This document shows, one piece after another, positions 25,495-33,584 of a stretch of 64,000 nucleotides of DNA. The first letter of the stretch is position 1, and each line of letters opens with the position of its first letter. The notes beneath the pieces are model-generated. The model was given only the letters and a program-made list of their open reading frames with translations. It was not told the DNA's origin and did no database searches. The DNA comes from Arthrobacter sp. (GTDB lineage: Bacteria; Actinomycetota; Actinomycetes; Actinomycetales; Micrococcaceae), in the NCBI RefSeq assembly GCF_031179985.1, contig NZ_JAPSHJ010000004.1, positions 59,648 to 123,647 on the forward strand, written 5' to 3'. A program made the position numbers and the translations under genes.

Positions 25495-25536
25495 GGGATC
25501 CTTCGGCATGTGTCGTGGACGGAACGAAGATGGCGC

Positions 25537-25580
25537 GGCGGTTGCCGGAGCCGCAAGAGTAGCGGGCTCCGGCAACCGCC
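25537..25580 (-). other. intercistronic stem-loop between gluB and gluC
   Basis: A 16-bp perfect stem (25537-25552 with 25565-25580) and a 12-nt loop begin 8 nt after the gluB stop in the minus-strand message and end 42 nt before gluC. No U-run follows. The placement fits an mRNA-stabilising or partial-termination element that keeps the binding protein more abundant than the permeases. Confidence 0.75.
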
Positions 25581-25588
25581 TGCGTTAT

Positions 25589-26470
25589 TTAGTAGCGATT
25601 GAGCTCGGGAAGTTCAGGGGCGGTCTTGATGACGGCTCCAGCGGTGGCTTCCCAGGCCTTCTTGTAGGATCCGTCAGAAGCGAACTCTTCCAGCTGGTCG
25701 TTGATCCAGTTGCGGAATTCGGTGTCGTCCTTCTTCAGGCCAATGCCGTATGGCTCCTTCGTGAAGGTTTCGTCCGAGGCGAGCTTGAAGGCTTCCGGTT
25801 CCTTGTTGACGAAACCGGCGAGGATGACGTTGTCAGTGGTGATCGCTTCGACCTGCTTGTTGCGCAGAGGCTCAAGGCAAGCGGAGTAGGTTGCGGCCGG
25901 AACGAGCTCTGCCTGGTACTTCTCCACAATGGTGGCCGCAGGAGTTGAGCCGGTCACTGAGCAAACCTTCTTGCCCTTGACGTCCTCCGGCTTGGTGATG
26001 GAGGTGTTGTCCTTGTTGACCATCAGTGCCTGGCCGGCCTCATAGTACGGGCCTGCAAAAGATACTTCCGCTTTGCGCTTGTCGTTGATGGTGTACGTGG
26101 CGACGATGATGTCGACGTCGCTGTTCTTTATGAACTGCTCCCGGTTAGCCGAGACAGTTTCTTTCCATTCGATCTTGTCTGCAGGAATTCCGAGCTTTGC
26201 AGCAATCAGCTTGCCGATCTCGACGTCGAAACCGATTGGCTTGCCGTCGAGGCCCTTCTGGCCGAAAAGCGGCTGATCAAACTTGGTGCCGATCTTGATC
26301 GTCCCGGCTGAAGAAAGCTTCTCCATGGTGCTGCCGGCAGCGAAGGTCGGTTTCTCTGCCACTGTCGGGTTGGTGGTGGTAGTGCCGCCGCCGCACGCGC
26401 TCAGGCTCAAGGCCAGGGCTGCGGAAGCTGCAACCAGCAAGGACTTCCGACGGGTCATAAATGCCTTCAT
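25589..26470 (-). CDS. gluB: glutamate-binding lipoprotein of an ABC transporter
   Basis: This 293-residue receptor is a family-3 solute-binding protein. A signal peptide ends in the lipobox LSLSAC with Cys26 as anchor. The mature protein has IKIGTKFDQPLFGQKGLDG, GFDVEIGKLIAAKLG and EGADVVVATY-like segments (here DVDIIVATYTINDKRKAEV) characteristic of GluB/GlnH-like receptors. Glutamate is the expected ligand from the GluABCD arrangement, but the exact amino acid is not proven. It lies between gluA and gluC. Confidence 0.93.
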   Translation of the reverse strand: MKAFMTRRKSLLVAASAALALSLSACGGGTTTTNPTVAEKPTFAAGSTMEKLSSAGTIKIGTKFDQPLFGQKGLDGKPIGFDVEIGKLIAAKLGIPADKIEWKETVSANREQFIKNSDVDIIVATYTINDKRKAEVSFAGPYYEAGQALMVNKDNTSITKPEDVKGKKVCSVTGSTPAATIVEKYQAELVPAATYSACLEPLRNKQVEAITTDNVILAGFVNKEPEAFKLASDETFTKEPYGIGLKKDDTEFRNWINDQLEEFASDGSYKKAWEATAGAVIKTAPELPELNRY

Positions 26471-26528
26471 GACATTCCTTTCATTGGGCGGCCGAAGCTG
26501 ACGGCCAGGGGTGCGAATTCAGTGGGTG

Positions 26529-27284
26529 TCAGTGAGTCAGGAGCTTGGACAGGAAGTCCTTGGCCCGGTTGCTCTTGGGATTCGTGAAAAATTCTTCAGG
26601 CGTTGCGTCTTCAACAATCTGGCCATCGGCCATGAAGACCACTCGATCTGCAGCCTTGCGGGCGAATCCCATTTCGTGAGTCACCACGATCATGGTCATG
26701 CCCTCCTTGGCCAGTTGGATCATGACGTCCAGGACCTCATTGATCATTTCCGGGTCAAGGGCAGAGGTGGGCTCGTCAAAAAGCATGACTTTCGGCTTCA
26801 TGGCCAGAGCGCGTGCGATTGCCACACGTTGCTGCTGGCCACCGGAGAGCTGGGCCGGAAGTTTCGGGGCCTGATGACCGACGCCGACCCGTTCCAACAG
26901 CGCCATGGCTTCCTTGTCTGCCTCAGCCTTGGAAAGCCCCTTGACCTTGATGGGCCCGAGGGTCACATTTTCCAGGATGGTCTTGTGGGCAAACAGGTTG
27001 AACGACTGGAAGACCATACCGACGTCGGCACGAAGCCGCGCAAGTTCCTTGCCTTCTTCAGGGAGCTTCTTCCCATCAATGGCGATCTCGCCGGTATCAA
27101 TAGTTTCAAGGCGGTTAATGGCCCTGCACAGAGTGGACTTGCCGGAGCCTGAGGGCCCGATGACTACGACTACTTCGCCCTTGCGGACGTTCAGGTTGAT
27201 GTCCTTGAGGACGTGCAACTGGCCGTAGTGCTTGTTGACAGCATTAAGGGAGACGAGGGCATCGCCGGGCACTTGAGTAGTCAT
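26529..27284 (-). CDS. gluA: amino acid ABC transporter ATP-binding protein, GluA type
   Basis: The 251-residue ATPase of the importer shows Walker [10 protein letters not shown], signature LSGGQQQR, Walker B VMLFDEP and the switch His in VVTHEM. It starts at ATG 27284, 7 nt after TAGATT with no ribosome site. The open frame reaches 27869, but that part overlaps the divergent LOG gene and is not protein-like. It is the first gene of the glu operon. Confidence 0.95.
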   Translation of the reverse strand: MTTQVPGDALVSLNAVNKHYGQLHVLKDINLNVRKGEVVVVIGPSGSGKSTLCRAINRLETIDTGEIAIDGKKLPEEGKELARLRADVGMVFQSFNLFAHKTILENVTLGPIKVKGLSKAEADKEAMALLERVGVGHQAPKLPAQLSGGQQQRVAIARALAMKPKVMLFDEPTSALDPEMINEVLDVMIQLAKEGMTMIVVTHEMGFARKAADRVVFMADGQIVEDATPEEFFTNPKSNRAKDFLSKLLTH

Positions 27285-27297
27285 AGAAATGAATCTA
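27285..27297 (-). promoter_or_regulatory. -10 box of leaderless gluA promoter
   Basis: TAGATT on the minus strand (27297-27292) is followed by 7 nt and the gluA ATG. It would drive the whole glu operon. Confidence 0.55.
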
Positions 27298-27434
27298 GCG
27301 AACATTGAACATTTATGACCCGAATCACTCCCACTTCCTGCAGATCGTAATTCAAGAGATACCTGCGGAGCCCGGGCACCGGAAGGCTCAGCGGTAATAG
27401 GGAATGGATAAGCGGCGGACACCCCGATCCGCGC

Positions 27435-27446
27435 TAGCCTTGGTGG
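27435..27446 (+). promoter_or_regulatory. -10 box of leaderless LOG-gene promoter
   Basis: TAGCCT (27435-27440) lies 6 nt before ATG 27447. The intervening TGGTGG is not a convincing ribosome site at that distance. Confidence 0.5.
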
Positions 27447-28310
27447 ATGAGTACCGATCCGCAGCCACAGCCAGTCCCGGACATCACCGGAGAGACTTTC
27501 CCAGCCCCCGAGCAGGGCGCAAACAACCATGTGGCGACCCGGCATAAAGGTCCTCTGGAGTTGCGGCGTAAACAGGCCGCCGTCGAGATGTCCGACCAGC
27601 ACTTGCTGGACACCAAGGGTGCAGGCCAGTTCATCCACACTGATCCGTGGCGGGTACTGAGGATCCAAAGCGAATTCGTGGAGGGCTTCGGTGCGCTTGC
27701 AGACATCGGTCCGGCAGTCAGCGTGTTCGGTTCCGCACGAACAAAACCCGGTACGTCTTACTACGATCTTGGCGTTGACGTGGGAAGGAAGCTGGCAGAA
27801 GCCGGCATTGCCGTAATTACCGGTGGCGGGCCAGGATCCATGGAGGCTGCCAACAAGGGAGCAGTGCAAGGCAACGGGCTGTCAATCGGCCTCGGGATCG
27901 AACTCCCTTTCGAGCAGGGTCTCAACCAGTGGGTGGACCTGGGAATCAATTTCCGTTACTTCTTCGCCCGCAAGACCATGTTCGTCAAGTACGCTCAAGG
28001 ATTCATTGTGCTCCCGGGAGGCCTCGGCACTCTTGATGAGCTCTTCGAAGCGATGGTGCTGGTACAGACGCGAAAGGTCACGTCCTTCCCGATCGTCCTG
28101 TTGGGAACGTCCTTCTGGGGACCGATGATCGACTGGATCCGCGGCACCCTTGTAGAGGAGGGCATGGTGTCGGAGAAGGACCTTGACCTCATCCAGGTAG
28201 TGGACGATCCCAGTGATGCCGTTGACCTGGTGCTGCGTGGTTCAGTCCCGGGCGCTTCAGCGAACGGCAGGGCAAACGGCCGGCCCAACGGAGAGCAGCG
28301 GCCTGAATAG
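27447..28310 (+). CDS. LOG family (TIGR00730) Rossmann-fold nucleotide hydrolase
   Basis: The 287-residue protein carries the two LOG signatures, [14 protein letters not shown] and [13 protein letters not shown], that bind and cleave the N-glycosidic bond of nucleoside 5'-monophosphates. Family members release free cytokinin bases or AMP-derived ribose 5-phosphate. An N-terminal extension of about 80 residues and a C-terminal Gly/Asn/Arg tail flank the domain, as usual in actinobacterial homologues. The actual substrate is not known here. Confidence 0.9.
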   Translation: MSTDPQPQPVPDITGETFPAPEQGANNHVATRHKGPLELRRKQAAVEMSDQHLLDTKGAGQFIHTDPWRVLRIQSEFVEGFGALADIGPAVSVFGSARTKPGTSYYDLGVDVGRKLAEAGIAVITGGGPGSMEAANKGAVQGNGLSIGLGIELPFEQGLNQWVDLGINFRYFFARKTMFVKYAQGFIVLPGGLGTLDELFEAMVLVQTRKVTSFPIVLLGTSFWGPMIDWIRGTLVEEGMVSEKDLDLIQVVDDPSDAVDLVLRGSVPGASANGRANGRPNGEQRPE

Positions 28311-28334
28311 CCGTTGATCTGGCACGATGGTGCT

Positions 28335-28748
28335 GTGAGCTACTTCCTGGTTTTTCTCGCCGTCGCCCTGCTCGGCGTCACGGTTTTCTTCGGCACCGGC
28401 ATCGGCTCAAAGTTCCGCAACAGGAGCGCGGTCAGCAGCGTGCTTGAGGACGGTTTTGATGAGCCGGTGGCATCGCTCCCTCCGGTACTGCTGCCGGCTC
28501 ACCCGAAACCTTCCGACGTCGACCACCTCCGCTTTGCCCTTGGCCTGAGAGGCTACCGGATGGACCAGGTGGACCAGGTGCTGGATGAACTCCGTGACGA
28601 GCTCGCCGAGAAGGACGCCGAAATCGCCAGGCTTCGCGCGGCTCTTGGTTCCGTTGACTCGACTGGTTCCCGGGGTTCCTCTGAGGCCACGGGCTCCGTT
28701 CCCTCCTCCGGGTCCACCATGCGAACGATGCAGGAGGAAGGCTCTTGA
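28335..28748 (+). CDS. DivIVA-domain membrane protein
   Basis: The 137-residue product has one N-terminal transmembrane segment (SYFLVFLAVALLGVTVFFGT). After a linker comes the short DivIVA-type motif FALGLRGYRMDQVDQVLDEL, continuing into a coiled coil (RDELAEKDAEIARLRAAL). Such proteins are thought to sit at curved membrane or the growth zone. The tail is Ser/Gly-rich. GTG 28335 is preceded 6 nt upstream by CACGAT, a weak leaderless -10. Its stop overlaps the start of the mannosyltransferase gene. Confidence 0.82.
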   Translation: MSYFLVFLAVALLGVTVFFGTGIGSKFRNRSAVSSVLEDGFDEPVASLPPVLLPAHPKPSDVDHLRFALGLRGYRMDQVDQVLDELRDELAEKDAEIARLRAALGSVDSTGSRGSSEATGSVPSSGSTMRTMQEEGS

Positions 28749-30025
28749 GCGATCAGGAAACCGCTCCTGGCAGGAACTGGAGCGTTATTCGTCCGCACTC
28801 CCGGAGCCGTCTGAACGAACGCAGGGCGAACGCCCTTTCCGCGGCCGGCCGATGGCCCTGGTGGCTCCAGGTGGGAGCCATATACCTGGTGGCCCGACTC
28901 ATCAGTGCTTCCATTTTCATGGCGGCCGCGCTGCACCAAGGCACTAATCCCTGGTTTCCTGCCAAGCCGGACTATTGGAACTTCATCAATATCTGGGACG
29001 CCCGTTGGTACGGCGAGGTTGCCACTAACGGCTATCCCTCCGAACTTCCCTTGAATGATTCGGGTAACGTCCAGGAGAACGCCTGGGCGTTTTATGCACT
29101 TTTCCCGGTACTTGGACGGGCGCTGTCAGGGCTTACCGGGCTTCCGCCTGCCGCATCGTTGACTGTTATCGCGATGGTCGCAGGGCTTGGTGCTGCAATG
29201 GTGACGTACCGGCTGTTCCGCCACAAGGCCTCCCATACTGCCGCCCTGTGGGGAATCGTGTTCTTTTCCACGTTTCCCGTGTCTCCTGTGCTCCAAGTTC
29301 CCTATGCGGAGTCCCTGAACCTGCTGCTGCTGGCTTCCGCCTTGCTGCTCCTACTAAGGCGTCAGTACCTCTGGGCCGTACCCGTAGTGCTGCTGATGTG
29401 CTTGTCCCGGCCTACGGGAGTGCCCTTTGCCGCGATGGCAGGGCTTCTTCTTTGCTACCGCCTATGGCAGCATTTCCGGCCTGCCCAGTGGCGGGAGGGC
29501 AGTGGTCACAGCCTGCGTGAATTGTGGAGCCTGGCTGGGCTAACCGTGGTGAGTGGAGTGGGGGCCCTGGTGTGGCCGGGGATCGCATGGCTGGTGACAG
29601 GTGATATCGGGGCCTACACCAAGACTGAAACGGTCTGGCGCGGCCACGACCTCGTCCCCTTTATGCCGTGGTTCGACACAGGAATCCTGCTATTTGGCCC
29701 CGTCCTGGGGATCCTCGCGCCCTTCCTGTTTGTGGCAGTTTTCGGCCTCGTGATGCTGACTCGGCCTGTGCGTGCACTCGGTATCGAGCTGCGCCTCTGG
29801 TGTATCTGTTACATGGGCTACTTGCTGATGTTCCTGCATCCCCAGACCAGTACCTTCCGTATGCTCCTCCCACTGTTTCCGCTGGCACTCAGCGCTGCCC
29901 TGGTCTCCAGATCCGGAGCCTACCGGACGGTAGTGGCGATGATGTTCGTCTTGCTGCAAATTGTCTGGATAGTCTGGCTCTGGGCCTGGGCGCAGTTGCC
30001 CGGGGGCGGAGACTACCCGCCCTGA
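28745..30025 (+). CDS. membrane mannosyltransferase, PIG-V/GT76-like
   Basis: The 426-residue polytopic protein has about ten transmembrane segments. An early luminal or extracytoplasmic loop holds FINIWDARWYGEVATNGYP, the WD-x-x-WY motif of PIG-V-like GPI mannosyltransferases. The conserved QVPYAESLN and SRPTGVPFA segments follow. Members use polyprenyl-phosphate mannose to glycosylate lipids or proteins outside the membrane. The TTG start 28745 overlaps the previous stop (TTGA), so it is translated with the DivIVA-domain gene. The acceptor is unknown. Confidence 0.8.
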   Translation: MSDQETAPGRNWSVIRPHSRSRLNERRANALSAAGRWPWWLQVGAIYLVARLISASIFMAAALHQGTNPWFPAKPDYWNFINIWDARWYGEVATNGYPSELPLNDSGNVQENAWAFYALFPVLGRALSGLTGLPPAASLTVIAMVAGLGAAMVTYRLFRHKASHTAALWGIVFFSTFPVSPVLQVPYAESLNLLLLASALLLLLRRQYLWAVPVVLLMCLSRPTGVPFAAMAGLLLCYRLWQHFRPAQWREGSGHSLRELWSLAGLTVVSGVGALVWPGIAWLVTGDIGAYTKTETVWRGHDLVPFMPWFDTGILLFGPVLGILAPFLFVAVFGLVMLTRPVRALGIELRLWCICYMGYLLMFLHPQTSTFRMLLPLFPLALSAALVSRSGAYRTVVAMMFVLLQIVWIVWLWAWAQLPGGGDYPP

Positions 30026-30255
30026 CGCTTGAATCGCGGCTCTTCCCCGGCGTGTTTTGGACAGCGTGTCGAAAGTCCATCAATTAGCTGTGCGCGGTCA
30101 ATTACGGGATAATAGAGGTAAGCAAGGACAAATGGCATTCGACAGTGTTCAGCCATGACGGCTGCGGTAGCGGCCGTCATAGCGGCTTGTTTGACCATGC
30201 GGACACAGCCCGTCCGGGCTGGTATGTCCTGGGACTACTGGAGGGGATATTCCTC

Positions 30256-30423
30256 ATGGCGGCTATGAAACCACGCACCGGCGACGGCCCGATGGAAGTA
30301 ACCAAAGAAGGCCGCAGCCTCATCATGCGTGTGCCGCTCGAAGGCGGAGGACGGCTTGTAGTTGAGCTCAACGCTGCAGAGGCGGCGAACCTGAAGGAAT
30401 GCCTGGTGGGCGTTACCGAATAG
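30256..30423 (+). CDS. DUF3117 domain-containing protein
   Basis: This 55-residue protein, MAAMKPRTGDGPMEVTKEGR and so on, belongs to the small, highly conserved actinobacterial family DUF3117 (M. tuberculosis Rv1211). Its function is unknown. ATG 30256 has GGAGGGG at suitable distance. The 230-nt gap upstream includes GATAAT near 30108 as a possible -10 and a hairpin ATGACGGC/GCCGTCAT (30155-30180) in the leader. Confidence 0.93.
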   Translation: MAAMKPRTGDGPMEVTKEGRSLIMRVPLEGGGRLVVELNAAEAANLKECLVGVTE

Positions 30424-30430
30424 ATTCTCC

Positions 30431-30473
30431 GGGCAGGACCGGTGGCCAGCAGGCTGCCGGTCCTGCCCTTTTT
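30431..30473 (+). terminator. Rho-independent terminator of the DUF3117 gene
   Basis: GGGCAGGACCGG (30431-30442) pairs with CCGGTCCTGCCC (30457-30468) in a 12-bp perfect stem, followed by TTTTT (30469-30473). Confidence 0.92.
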
Positions 30474-30492
30474 AGTTCCCGATCGGCAGTGC

Positions 30493-30540
30493 CGTGATCG
30501 GCGCCCCTATTTCTTGCGTGATCGGCGCCCCTATTTCTTG
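30493..30540. repeat. 24-nt perfect tandem duplication at the end of the O-methyltransferase gene
   Basis: The unit at 30493-30516 is repeated without change at 30517-30540. In the minus strand the second copy carries the last codons and TAG stop of the methyltransferase (AAGAAATAG), so the first copy is a duplicate of the gene end lying downstream. Confidence 0.9.
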
Positions 30541-31163
30541 ACGGCTACGAGCAATCCATCGCCTGTGGGCAACATGGCGGACACCAGGCGTTCGTCGTCG
30601 CGGATTGCCTTGCCCACCTGCCGCAGAACCACCGTGGTGGCATCCCGGGCGGCGGGGTTGGAGACCCGGTCCTTATCCAGTGCGTCGTTGACGATAAGCA
30701 AGCCACGGGACTTGAGCAGACGGATGGCCTGTTCGACGTAGCCGGGAAGCCCTTGCTTGTCCGCATCCACAAACACAAGGTCGTAGGCGGAATCGGTCAG
30801 ACGCGGGAGGACATCGGCCGCGCGGCCGGAAATAGTGCGGGTGCGGTTGGCCGGGCTGCCGGCTTCCTGGAAGGCCTCGCGCGCCGCCTTAAGGTGTTCC
30901 ACATCCACGTCGATAGTGGTCAGCACCGATTGCGGTCCCAGGCCCCTGAGAATGCAGACACCGGAGACGCCGGCGCCCGTGCCTATTTCAACTGCCGTCT
31001 GCGCCTTTGACGCCGCTGCAAGCACAGTGAGGGCGGCACCGACACCGGGACCAATTGGTGTTACGCCCAGCTCGAAGGAGCGTTCACGAGCGTGCAACAG
31101 CACCTCATCCTCAGCAGGCAGATCTTCTGCATAGGACCAGCTCGTGGACTTATCGGCGCTCAT
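30531..31163 (-). CDS. class I SAM-dependent O-methyltransferase (Methyltransf_3)
   Basis: The 210-residue enzyme has the SAM-binding glycine loop VEIGTGAGVSGVCILRGL, the acidic TTIDVD that contacts the ribose, and DLVFVDADKQGLPGYVEQA with the metal-binding Asp typical of catechol-like O-methyltransferases. A second metal-ligand region NDALDKDRV follows. It is the counterpart of the gene divergent from sigE in M. tuberculosis (Rv1220c, as I recall). The substrate is unknown. Confidence 0.92.
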   Translation of the reverse strand: MSADKSTSWSYAEDLPAEDEVLLHARERSFELGVTPIGPGVGAALTVLAAASKAQTAVEIGTGAGVSGVCILRGLGPQSVLTTIDVDVEHLKAAREAFQEAGSPANRTRTISGRAADVLPRLTDSAYDLVFVDADKQGLPGYVEQAIRLLKSRGLLIVNDALDKDRVSNPAARDATTVVLRQVGKAIRDDERLVSAMLPTGDGLLVAVKK

Positions 31164-31476
31164 GGAGGATTCGCTTTCTGGGCGGCAGGGGGCGTTTGTA
31201 TCAGAGTACTGTGTCTGACGCCGTAGGCCGGGAAGGTGACGGTGTGGCAGCCCTGAGAACGGCGTACACTGCCAAGGTTCAGCCGGGAATGCGGCGCTCT
31301 TGGAGAGGTCCTCCCTCAGCGCAATTGCGCCTTGGGCTGAAGGGCCTTGAATGTCAGGAAACTCCCAGCCAAATTTGACATGATAATTATCCGGTCATCC
31401 AACAGATGAACGGCACCGAATCACTGGTGTAAGAGCACTAAATCGGCGTAGTACCCATCCACGAGGGGAGTGGACG
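31164..31476. other. sigE upstream regulatory region
   Basis: This 313-nt gap separates the divergent methyltransferase and sigE. It contains TTGACA (31375-31380) immediately followed by TGATAAT (31381-31387). TGATAAT is a good -10 box, for which GTCAGGAAAC about 20 nt earlier resembles an ECF-type -35 (GGAA). Downstream GAGGGGAG is the sigE ribosome site. No gene is seen. The promoter assignment is tentative. Confidence 0.4.
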
Positions 31477-32106
31477 ATGTCAGCATCAGTTGTGGCACCT
31501 GTCCCTGCAGTTGAAGATTCGGGATCACTGGCGGAAGCCGCATGGGTCAGGCCAACCTGGGAAGAAGTGGTCACCAACCACTCAGCCAAGGTTTACCGCC
31601 TTGCTTTTCGCCTGACCGGCAACAAGTACGACGCCGAGGACCTTACCCAGGAAGTGTTCGTGCGGGTGTTCCGTTCGCTCGAGAACTTCAAGCCGGGCAC
31701 CCTTGACGGCTGGCTGCACCGCATCACCACCAACCTTTTCCTCGATCAGGCGAGGCGCAAGAACCGGATCCGGTTCGATGCCCTTGCCGATGACGCCGAA
31801 TCCCGCTTGCCCGGACGCGAACCCGGGCCGGAACAAAGTTTTGAGTTCAACAACCTTGATCTCGATGTCCAGGCAGCTCTGGAGGAGCTGCCGCCAGACT
31901 TCAGGGCTGCTGTCGTGCTCTGCGATCTTGAGGGTCTTTCCTACGATGAGGTGGCTCTGGCCCTTGGCGTAAAGTTGGGCACCGTGCGCTCCCGGATTCA
32001 TCGAGGACGCACCATGTTGCGTGAGAAGCTTGCTCATCGGGATCCCCGTCCAACGCAGGGTTTGAAGCCTCGTCTTAACATGCCCCGCATCGCCGGCATC
32101 CTCTGA
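31477..32106 (+). CDS. sigE: ECF RNA polymerase sigma factor SigE
   Basis: This group 4 sigma factor of 209 residues directs transcription of envelope-stress genes. Region 2 contains [20 protein letters not shown] and region 4 contains [21 protein letters not shown] for -10 and -35 recognition. The N-terminal extension of about 30 residues is typical of SigE. ATG 31477 has GAGGGGAG upstream. The next gene encodes its likely anti-sigma factor, with tatB following. Confidence 0.95.
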   Translation: MSASVVAPVPAVEDSGSLAEAAWVRPTWEEVVTNHSAKVYRLAFRLTGNKYDAEDLTQEVFVRVFRSLENFKPGTLDGWLHRITTNLFLDQARRKNRIRFDALADDAESRLPGREPGPEQSFEFNNLDLDVQAALEELPPDFRAAVVLCDLEGLSYDEVALALGVKLGTVRSRIHRGRTMLREKLAHRDPRPTQGLKPRLNMPRIAGIL

Positions 32107-32114
32107 TCGGCCTT

Positions 32115-33080
32115 ATGGGTCGGTTACGTTATCCTGATCTGTTTCGACGGCTGGTTCAGTCCGTAAAAACCGGCATCGGCAAAAAGCACGGAGCCTGCAG
32201 GGCCGCTGTGGAAGTTTGCCCGGATTGCTCCTCTACCGTGCAGAGGGAGCGGCAGTACCTGGAGCGCCTCCACAGCGCGGCGGTGCCTGCCGCGCCTGAT
32301 GATCTCGTTGCGCGGCTTTTGTCCAGGACGCAGGATCTTGCTATGGCTGTTCCCGAGCCTGTTTCCAGGGTCCGCTCAAGGATGAAGCTGGTTCAACTCT
32401 TGCTGGCCTGCACTGCTGCTGTAGCAGGCCTCATGGGCATGGCCGCCTTCATTGTGGGAGGTGATCCGGTCCCCCAGGCGGGGACGGCAGCTGCGGGCGC
32501 CCTGACAGACCAAAGAAGCACGCTGGCGTCAGGAAGGGTGCAGGAACTGCGCAGTCAAGGATGGGTTTGCCCTGATCTGTCGGGCGCAGGCTTTCATTTG
32601 GTTTCCGCCCGGGCCAACGTCGTAGCGGGGGAACCGGCGATGGAGTTGCGCCTTTCGGATGGAAAGAATTACGCGACGCTTATTGAACAGCACTACTCTC
32701 CTGCCGGGGCGTCCCCAAGGATGCCGACAGCTGTACGCGAACCTGTGAACGCGCTGACAGGGCATACTGCTTCGGAGGACGGTTTTGCCCAGGTGACGAA
32801 GCTTAAGGGTTCGGAGGCTGGCAGCCTTTGGGTTTCTTCAGGAACTCCTCAACGGGCTATTTACCAGGTCAACGGCATCACGTTCACCTATGTCTCAGAC
32901 CTGTCGCAGCACCACGCGGAGGCCGCCTTGGCCGCCCTCACCCAGTCCGCTCCGCGCGACTCCATGACAGGGCAGGCAACCGGGCCCGGGTCCTCAGAGG
33001 AACGTGCCGAGACCGGGGATCTGTTCGGACGGCTTCAACGGGGCATAGGCCGTATTTTTGGTGGAATTACGGCCTCATGA
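32115..33080 (+). CDS. probable anti-sigma-E factor with zinc-binding domain
   Basis: The 321-residue protein has an N-terminal segment with KKHGACRAAVEVCPDCS, whose His and CxxC could form the zinc-associated anti-sigma fold. A single transmembrane segment lies at about residues 92-115 (LVQLLLACTAAVAGLMGMAA), followed by an extracytoplasmic domain of about 200 residues. The position 8 nt after sigE matches RseA. The spacing H-x3-C does not follow the standard HxxxCxxC exactly, so the zinc site is uncertain. The long outer domain may sense envelope stress. Confidence 0.78.
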   Translation: MGRLRYPDLFRRLVQSVKTGIGKKHGACRAAVEVCPDCSSTVQRERQYLERLHSAAVPAAPDDLVARLLSRTQDLAMAVPEPVSRVRSRMKLVQLLLACTAAVAGLMGMAAFIVGGDPVPQAGTAAAGALTDQRSTLASGRVQELRSQGWVCPDLSGAGFHLVSARANVVAGEPAMELRLSDGKNYATLIEQHYSPAGASPRMPTAVREPVNALTGHTASEDGFAQVTKLKGSEAGSLWVSSGTPQRAIYQVNGITFTYVSDLSQHHAEAALAALTQSAPRDSMTGQATGPGSSEERAETGDLFGRLQRGIGRIFGGITAS

Positions 33081-33145
33081 CAGGCTTTCGCAGCTGGATG
33101 CTTCCCCGCCATTCGCAGGAATCGTCACCGGGCTCCCGGAGAGGG

Positions 33146-33158
33146 TAATCTTCCTAAA
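33146..33158 (+). promoter_or_regulatory. -10 box of leaderless tatB promoter
   Basis: TAATCT (33146-33151) is followed by 7 nt and the GTG start 33159, with no ribosome site. tatB is therefore probably transcribed independently of sigE and the anti-sigma gene. Confidence 0.6.
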
Positions 33159-33560
33159 GTGTTTGGAATCAATGGCCCGGAGTTTTTACTTCTGCTGATC
33201 ATCGGCGTGATGGTGATCGGTCCCCAGCGCCTGCCCGAATACACCCAGAAACTCGCGAACCTGGTGAAGGAAGTCCGCCGGATGGCCTCCGGTGCCCGGG
33301 AACAGATCAAAGACGAAGTGGGGATCGACATCGACGATGTCGACTGGAAGAAGTACGATCCCCGGCAGTACGATCCCCGCCGCATCATCAAAGAAGCGCT
33401 GTTGGATGATGACACCAAACCTGTAAGCGCGGGCGCCCCTGGAGCAGTCGCCGGCGTGGCCGGCGCTGCGGCCGCAACCGCTTCAGAATCCCGCCCCGCA
33501 CGTGTTATCGAGCGTCTTGCTGTGGGTGCAGCTGCGCCTTTCGATTCTGAGGCCACATAG
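33159..33560 (+). CDS. tatB: Sec-independent protein translocase subunit TatB
   Basis: This protein of 133 residues has the TatA/B N-terminus MFGINGPEFLLLLIIGVMVI, the hinge GPQRLPEYTQ, and an amphipathic helix (KLANLVKEVRRMASGAREQI). It is the substrate-receptor component that works with TatC to export folded proteins. The length, the glutamate in the membrane segment (GPEF) and the acidic region after the helix fit TatB better than TatA. The C-terminus is Ala-rich and variable. Confidence 0.93.
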   Translation: MFGINGPEFLLLLIIGVMVIGPQRLPEYTQKLANLVKEVRRMASGAREQIKDEVGIDIDDVDWKKYDPRQYDPRRIIKEALLDDDTKPVSAGAPGAVAGVAGAAAATASESRPARVIERLAVGAAAPFDSEAT

Positions 33561-33584
33561 TAGCCGGCGTTCGGCAGCAGTAAG

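Noticed and set aside
27285..27869. N-terminal extension of gluA by 195 codons
   Set aside because: It overlaps the LOG gene on the other strand, and the conserved ATPase start with a -10 box lies at 27284.
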